NCBI GenBank assembly: GCA_021442155.1
Contig: CM038215.1
Coordinates: 213,274,982 to 213,338,981 of the forward strand
DNA: 64,000 nt
DNA from: Cymbidium sinense
Taxonomy: Eukaryota > Streptophyta > Magnoliopsida > Asparagales > Orchidaceae
Reading direction: 5' to 3'
Part shown: in pieces, positions 58,892 through 64,000 of the stretch
Numbering within the stretch: the first letter of the stretch is position 1
How the letters are laid out: the number at the start of each line of letters is the position of its first letter
The notes under the pieces: model-generated
What the model saw: the letters and a program-made list of their open reading frames with translations, nothing else
Database searches by the model: none
Told to the model about the DNA's origin: nothing
Made by a program: the position numbers and the translations under genes

Positions 58892-60064
58892 AAGCTGACC
58901 AACCAAGATCAAGTCGATCTTGCTATCGAGTGAGAAAAAATTTGAAGCCAGGAAGATGAGGGAATTCAAATAGAGAACCTGAAAAGCAGAGGCTGCAGAG
59001 CGGTAGGAGAGAAAGGAGAGAGTCGAGACTCAAGAGTGAGCCGAGCGACAAAGGCGATTGACGAGCAGTGAGAGATGAGAGGCGAGACTCGAGAAGATTG
59101 TGGAATTAGGGCAGAGTCGGCACTCGGCACTTGGCAGAGAGCGGCAGATATAAGTTAGGGTAGAATACTAGAATGCAAAATGTTGGTCGCTCGAAGTCGA
59201 CGCTAGTTAATATTCTCATATCCCCTCGAGCGGCTCGACGAACACACGAACTGAGCTTCCGCTAACTCGAGCTTGAGCTTGTTTAATGTACCGAGCCTAC
59301 CTTTGAGCTTGAGCTTGAGCTCGATACTCAAAATGAACAATAAATGAGCCAGATTTCAAGTCAAGCTCGAGCAAGCAAGTAGCAGTTTGACTATTGTACA
59401 CCCCAACATCCAACATCCTAAAATAGTACATCATAAAACTAAACATTCATCAAACCATGCACCATCCTAACATAAAGCTAAAATGATGACTTAGTCTAAT
59501 ATTCATGTGTTAAAGCTTATGTGGTATGTCCTAGCTAGGCTTTAGAGTTATAATTTGCTAAGTTTGAGGGATTTAATTTATAAGGGATTGATTTCTCTTT
59601 AAGTGGTTTAGTTGATTTGAAGATTTTACTTAGTGTTTTCTTTTATTTTATGTAGCCTACACTTAGCAACTAAGTATTATAAAGAGAAGAAAGAGAGGGA
59701 ATCTCTCCTTTATTCCTACCTTAAGTCATTTCTAAGGTAAGTTAATTAGCTTAGTTTTCTTTAGTGAATGGTTTATTATGTGTTTTAATTAACCCTAAGT
59801 ATAGGTTCACTCTAAATAACCTTATTCAATAAGAAAGGCATCTTAAGGTTAATTAGAATGGATACTATCACATAACATACATTCATTCATTTCTTTACAT
59901 CATGTATATCATGCATATGAATAATCCTAAACATACCTATACATGCAATGTGAATCTTAGCATACTTTGATGATGAATGCAAAGAAATATATTTTGAATT
60001 TAAATATTTCATTTGTTGATTGAATTATGAATGCACGTCTTTATTATATAGAAAAGTGGGATTT

Positions 60065-60548
60065 TTCATCCATTAGCTAAATACATATTCACATGTATAA
60101 AAGTTTTAAGTGAGGACGGCGTCATTATTTTCCACACCACGGATGTAAGGTACAAGACCTACTTAGGGCTACTTAAAGCATCACATCCCTGGGATGTCCG
60201 GACTAATGTACCACTTTTCTTAGATACATGTAAATGTATGAATAACTATAAATATAAAAAAAATCCATGCAAAAGGTTGTACTCGATTTATTTGATTTAT
60301 GATTCTTTATTCATTGGCCACATCATACATGCATATGTATAAGAGTTTTAAGTGAGTATGGCACCATTGTGTTCTACACCAGGGGCATAAGGTATAAGGC
60401 CTACTTAGGGCTACTTAAAGCCTTGCAGCCCCGAGATGTCCACACTAATATACCACTTTCTCAAGTATATATAAATGTACAAAAAGAACCACATGAGTAG
60501 AGAATCATGCAAGATATTAGGTTTGGTTTGGTTATGTTATTTACATGT
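60065..60548. repeat. ~242-bp diverged tandem duplication in R1 copy F
   Basis: GTTTTAAGTGAG at 60103 and 60345 starts matching blocks; both continue through CCTACTTAGGGCTACTTAAAG and GATGTCC.(G/C)ACTAAT. Copy A has only one clear copy (near 3900-4060), so the duplication is specific to some copies. Confidence 0.75.
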
Positions 60549-62264
60549 GTGATATGAAATTCTTCTTAAGTATTAACATGGAGATGCATAGGAATGGATT
60601 TAAGCAAGTGTTATATTCATTTCAAATGAACTATACACTTGCAAATCCTATATGAATCCATGTTAAGATAGGAAAAGAGAACCTCATATTACACATTTTA
60701 TACTATTATCACATGCAAGCTTATACATATTTGTAATTAACATTACTTCATTTATAATAATTGATTTGTAAGTTTTAAAAATAGCTTTTGATTTAATAGT
60801 GATAATAGCTACTCATATTTAATTTAAGTCAACACATGCAATTTGACATAAAAGGAAATATTTCATTTAATTAATTTTAAAAGAAATGAATGCATGATTT
60901 CATATGGCAAGCAATATTTAGCATGATATGAAAGAAATAAAGGAATGTAAGCACAAGATTTCATTCACCCATATTTAATTCTTAAGGATAATCATATTAA
61001 ATAAAGCTATTTGAACCAAAATTATTTTAAAGACATTTTTTAACTTTGAGTTTGATTTGATTTAGGAAATATGAGAGAGGTTTGCTAATCCTAACCCATT
61101 TCTCCATGTGTGAATTAATTTGGTTTAATGAAGAATATTTAATTTTATTTTATATTTAAATTAGGTTAAGGTATGAATTAAGTGAATTAATTAACCCTTA
61201 CATATATCACCTTAAGTTAATTAACTAATTAATAATAAGCCAATATGATATGCAAACACATGAAAAGCAATTCTCCTAAGAAATGAAAGGGCATAATGCA
61301 AGATTATGAATAGTTAATTGCTTAAGGATCTCACTTAATTACTTTAATAATTTTCTCACACATGTGAGCCAACCATAATTTCATTATCTCTCACCATAAG
61401 CTATTGAACACCCAAGGAGTTACCCAAGATCAATTAAAGGATTGTTTAGATGTGGATGGATTGATTTTTTTTAATTTTAATTTTATTAATCCTTTTAATT
61501 AATTGGTTAAACACTTTTATTGTGTTTAAATTTGAATGATGAAATTGACTTAGGGGAAAGGATCAAAGGCAAGGCCCCAATCATAATCCCTAAATCATTT
61601 CAACATCTAATTAGTTTTTAATTTCCATATTTTTGAAGATTGATCACTTAATTAATCAATTAATCATTCCATTAACCATTAATTAATTTGAATTTTAAAG
61701 ATAAAGAAGACTTAGGAAATGAATTAAGAAAAGTATTCTCAATCACATTCCCTAAGTGATCTTACTATTCAACAGAAATAATTATGTTTAAATGATTAAT
61801 CAAGTTGTTGTTTATTTCTTAATTATAATTAATTAGATTAAGAGAGTGATTAGGGCTTAATCAAATGATTTCCATAAATAAGAATCAATAAAATCCTAAA
61901 AAAATAGGAGAGGCAGAGGTCATCCCCTAAACATCCACAAAAATTTTGAGATTAATTGAGTGCTTAATTAAGGTGTAATTAAGTTAATTAAATTTTTTGA
62001 TAAAATCTTAATCAAGTCAAAATCACTATTTAAAAATAATTAATTATAATTTTCCTAGATTCTCCTCTGAAATATCTTCAAAATGAGCCTAAGTTTGTAT
62101 TTTTTTTTATTTTTCTACAATTAGTTATGATTTTATGAAGTTTTAGGATTAAAACCAATTAATTAGCTCTAATTAAAGCCTTAATCCTATCGGGCCATGT
62201 GGCGACTGACGTGGCATGCTTTCTACATGGTGGTTGATGCGGCATACTTTTCACATGGTGCAAT

Positions 62265-62280
62265 GGGATTGGTTATTTAA
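62265..62280 (+). promoter_or_regulatory. Candidate R1 core promoter module (copy F)
   Basis: GGGATTGGTTATTTAA, identical to copy D. It is followed about 55 bp later by a GC-richer block (GGACCGTCCGATCTAAGATTGG) that is also kept in copy A, as might be expected of an LTR promoter and early transcribed region. Confidence 0.45.
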
Positions 62281-63529
62281 GTAGTCACATTCGGGCGCTG
62301 ACTTAGCCGATGTCAAACGTGCTTTCTCTTTGGACCGTCCGATCTAAGATTGGATGGCCACGATTTGATCAGTGATTTAGGAAGGGAATCAAGGGCTCTA
62401 CCGTGGGATTTGATCAGATCCATTCATCTCAATCAGGCGAGATGGACGGCTCATCATCTATCCTGTTCGTGAGAGACGGAAGATGAATGTCATTCTTCTT
62501 CCCTCATTCGATCTAAGCTCACCTGAGCTCAAATTGTCTCCAAACTCTTCCCACACCTTCAGTAAAGGGAGACGCAAACATCCAATGGTCAATTTTGCAT
62601 GAAATTCAAATTCTCTTTAAAAAAAAAGACCAAGTATGATTTCCCTATAGCTACCGTTTTATGGAATTACCTCACCGGATCTAATGTCTAGTGGTGCAAC
62701 ACCGGAGGTAGCTTCGCCTAGTTGAGGTGAGGCCCAGTTGAGGATCTTTGAGATTTATTTGGTGTGGGAGGCTCAATTGATTAGTCCACGCATGCAAAGG
62801 CTTCAGCTCTGATCGAACTCAGTCCTCCTGTGGCTTGGAAGCTTGGGAATTGCTTCAATTAGCTTTGATAGGGTATGGTGATGGTGTGGCTAAGAGGAAT
62901 TAAAGTTTGATTTTGAAATGAGGGAGTATTGTTCAAGATTGGGATGCTCTATTTCAACTTTTCTTGGGAATGGGCAATGTCGAATAGAGAGGGCTTGGGG
63001 ATCCTTGAAAACACTTTAAGGGGCTTCAGAATTCACCCAGGAGAGCTCACGATGCAAGTGTGTGCCAAATCGTGTTCAAATTGAGGGGGTCTACCCCTCA
63101 ATTTTCCATCATGGAAGAATGTCTCATGCGCATGTTTTGCACTGGCTCACCATCGTCTGGTCATCGGACTTGTCTCCATCAAGTTAGGGAGGCATGCCAA
63201 GGATGGGGGTAATGATGGGGGGTTGCCATGGGCCTAATGTGCAAGGATGTCATGGTCTTGATCCAATAGGTGCTCGGTTTGGGTTGGAGGTGAGTCAACT
63301 CACCTCCCAAAGGTCCTTGGCTGACCTAGGGTGAGTTAGGTTAGCTAGGTTGGTCAGGAGAAGGTTCCATGAAGTGCCAATGACTGCCATGGGGATGGGC
63401 AAGTTGACTTAAGCTTGAAACCAATGGTTTTAAAGTTTAAATCATATGGTTTGATAACTAATCCCCTTAGTGGGGCCCACTTGTCTTTTAGGCTGACTTG
63501 AAAATGAATTAGGGCATGTTTGGGTCAGG

Positions 63530-64000
63530 TTTGACTAAATTCTAGGGTCCCATAAGTTGGTTCGGAGTGATTTGGCTTCATTTGGTCAAAATGGGTTCAT
63601 TTGGGCTAGGTTGGATTAGGTTTACCAATTGGTTAAATTGGGTCAAACTAAGGCTTGGGTTAGGTTCATATGATGATCTGGGATATTTTGGTTTAATTAA
63701 TTTGGATTATTTTGGCTTAGATTTGAATTTGACTCATTTGGATTCAAAAGGGTCAAATTGGTCAAGTTGACCAATTTGACCAATTTGACCAAATTAGGTT
63801 ATGTTGGTCGTTGAGTCAAGTTCAATTGGTTGGTTAAAAATGATTGTAGTCTTTGGTTCAGTTTAATTTGGAATTAATTTGAGTTTTGGTCAATTTGACC
63901 TTTTAGGTCAATTTGGGCTAGGTTGGATCAAGTTGATCAACTGGTCAACTTGGGCTCAATCATGGCTTTGGTCAAGTTCAATAAGTGGTTTGGAATAAAC
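63530..64000. promoter_or_regulatory. W-box-like hexamer cluster in R1 copy F
   Basis: About 15 TTGAC(C/T) hexamers or complements in 470 bp by eye, including three head-to-tail TTGACCAAT units at 63769-63792. Same texture as copy A 160-1450. Confidence 0.5.

Larger units (their letters stand above)
53932..59405 (-). mobile_element. hAT DNA transposon, 5.5 kb, degenerate
   Basis: The left end TAGGGCTACAACCGAG and the reverse of the right end, TGGGGTGTACAATAG, share the pattern T-G-GGG-T-ACAA as imperfect terminal repeats. Both ends carry AAGCTCGAGCTTG-type subterminal repeats (54000-54110 and 59220-59380). The outer octamers ACGCCCAT (53924-53931) and ACATCCAA (59406-59413) agree at 5 of 8 places, an eroded 8-bp duplication. 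R1 copy A shows the uninterrupted site near 4712-4728. Inside is a minus-strand transposase pseudogene, with tandem duplications on both sides of it. Confidence 0.8.
59406..64000 (+). mobile_element. R1 copy F, right part, cut by the window edge
   Basis: Continues the repeat after the hAT insertion: 59406-59720 matches the reverse of 4370-4720 of copy A, 62160-62520 matches 2040-2350, and 63500-64000 has the GGTCAA/TTGACC-rich texture of 700-1020. Includes a 242-bp diverged tandem duplication and the conserved promoter-like module. The 3' end lies beyond the window. Without the hAT element, copy F is at least 6.5 kb. Confidence 0.7.

Noticed and set aside
1..64000. CRISPR arrays, bacterial operons, ribosome-binding sites, rRNA genes or organelle DNA
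   Set aside because: None seen. Repeats present are microsatellites, tandem duplications and transposons; the only tRNA-like sequences are SINE heads without cloverleaf structure.

Overview
This window reads as a transposon-dominated stretch of a flowering-plant nuclear genome. It is strongly AT-rich, has no bacterial gene organisation, and is filled with decayed plant Ty3/gypsy, Ty1/copia, hAT, RTE-LINE, tRNA-derived SINE and endogenous pararetrovirus sequence. The only cellular gene I can support is a GC-rich, apparently intronless gene for chloroplast CP12 (29615-30008, minus). A short GC-rich gene in an AT-rich repeat sea fits a large-genome monocot, but that is inference; I cannot name the species.

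Layout. A very long repeat, called R1 here, dominates the window. It starts with TGT..(G)G..CACCAC-type sequence, ends with ..GGTCAACA, and behaves like an LTR of about 5.4 to over 6.7 kb. Copies: A (1-6694, minus, cut by the window edge), a fragment at 6695-7393 (minus), B (11386-12261, minus, 5' end only), C (22139-27525, plus), D (31887-36285 and 40116-42034, plus, split by a chromovirus remnant), E (46829-about 48620, minus, 3' end only) and F (51965-53931 and 59406-64000, plus, split by a hAT element). A and F are inverted relative to each other, so the window is bracketed by giant inverted repeats; D and E form a second, inner inverted pair.

Region 7394-19036 is a nest: a long copia LTR with primer-binding site and gag remnant (7394-11385), R1 copy B, an Athila-like gypsy gag-pol-env remnant on the minus strand (12310-18148) that itself carries a small hAT-type insertion, and a second copia LTR fragment. 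Region 27526-31886 is the non-R1 island holding CP12, with a tRNA-derived SINE pair just past its 3' end and light/bZIP-type motifs upstream. Region 36286-40115 is a rearranged chromovirus: gag, a complete 1.3-kb LTR, the pol C-terminus, then half of another LTR in the opposite direction. Region 42035-46828 holds a CpG-rich island, a decayed plant pararetrovirus movement-protein region, and a 5'-truncated RTE LINE inserted into it with a clear target-site duplication. Region 48621-51964 contains a second, different gypsy gag remnant. A 5.5-kb hAT element with a broken transposase gene sits at 53932-59405.

The most interesting signals are: the CP12 gene with a one-base reading-frame break at a short G-run; the size of R1 and its dense clusters of WRKY-type W-box hexamers plus a conserved CCAAT/TATA-like module; the endogenous pararetrovirus interrupted by a LINE; and several large inverted LTR pairs that could give double-stranded RNA. 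Everything except CP12 looks non-functional as protein. Boundaries and counts were made by eye and should be read as approximate.
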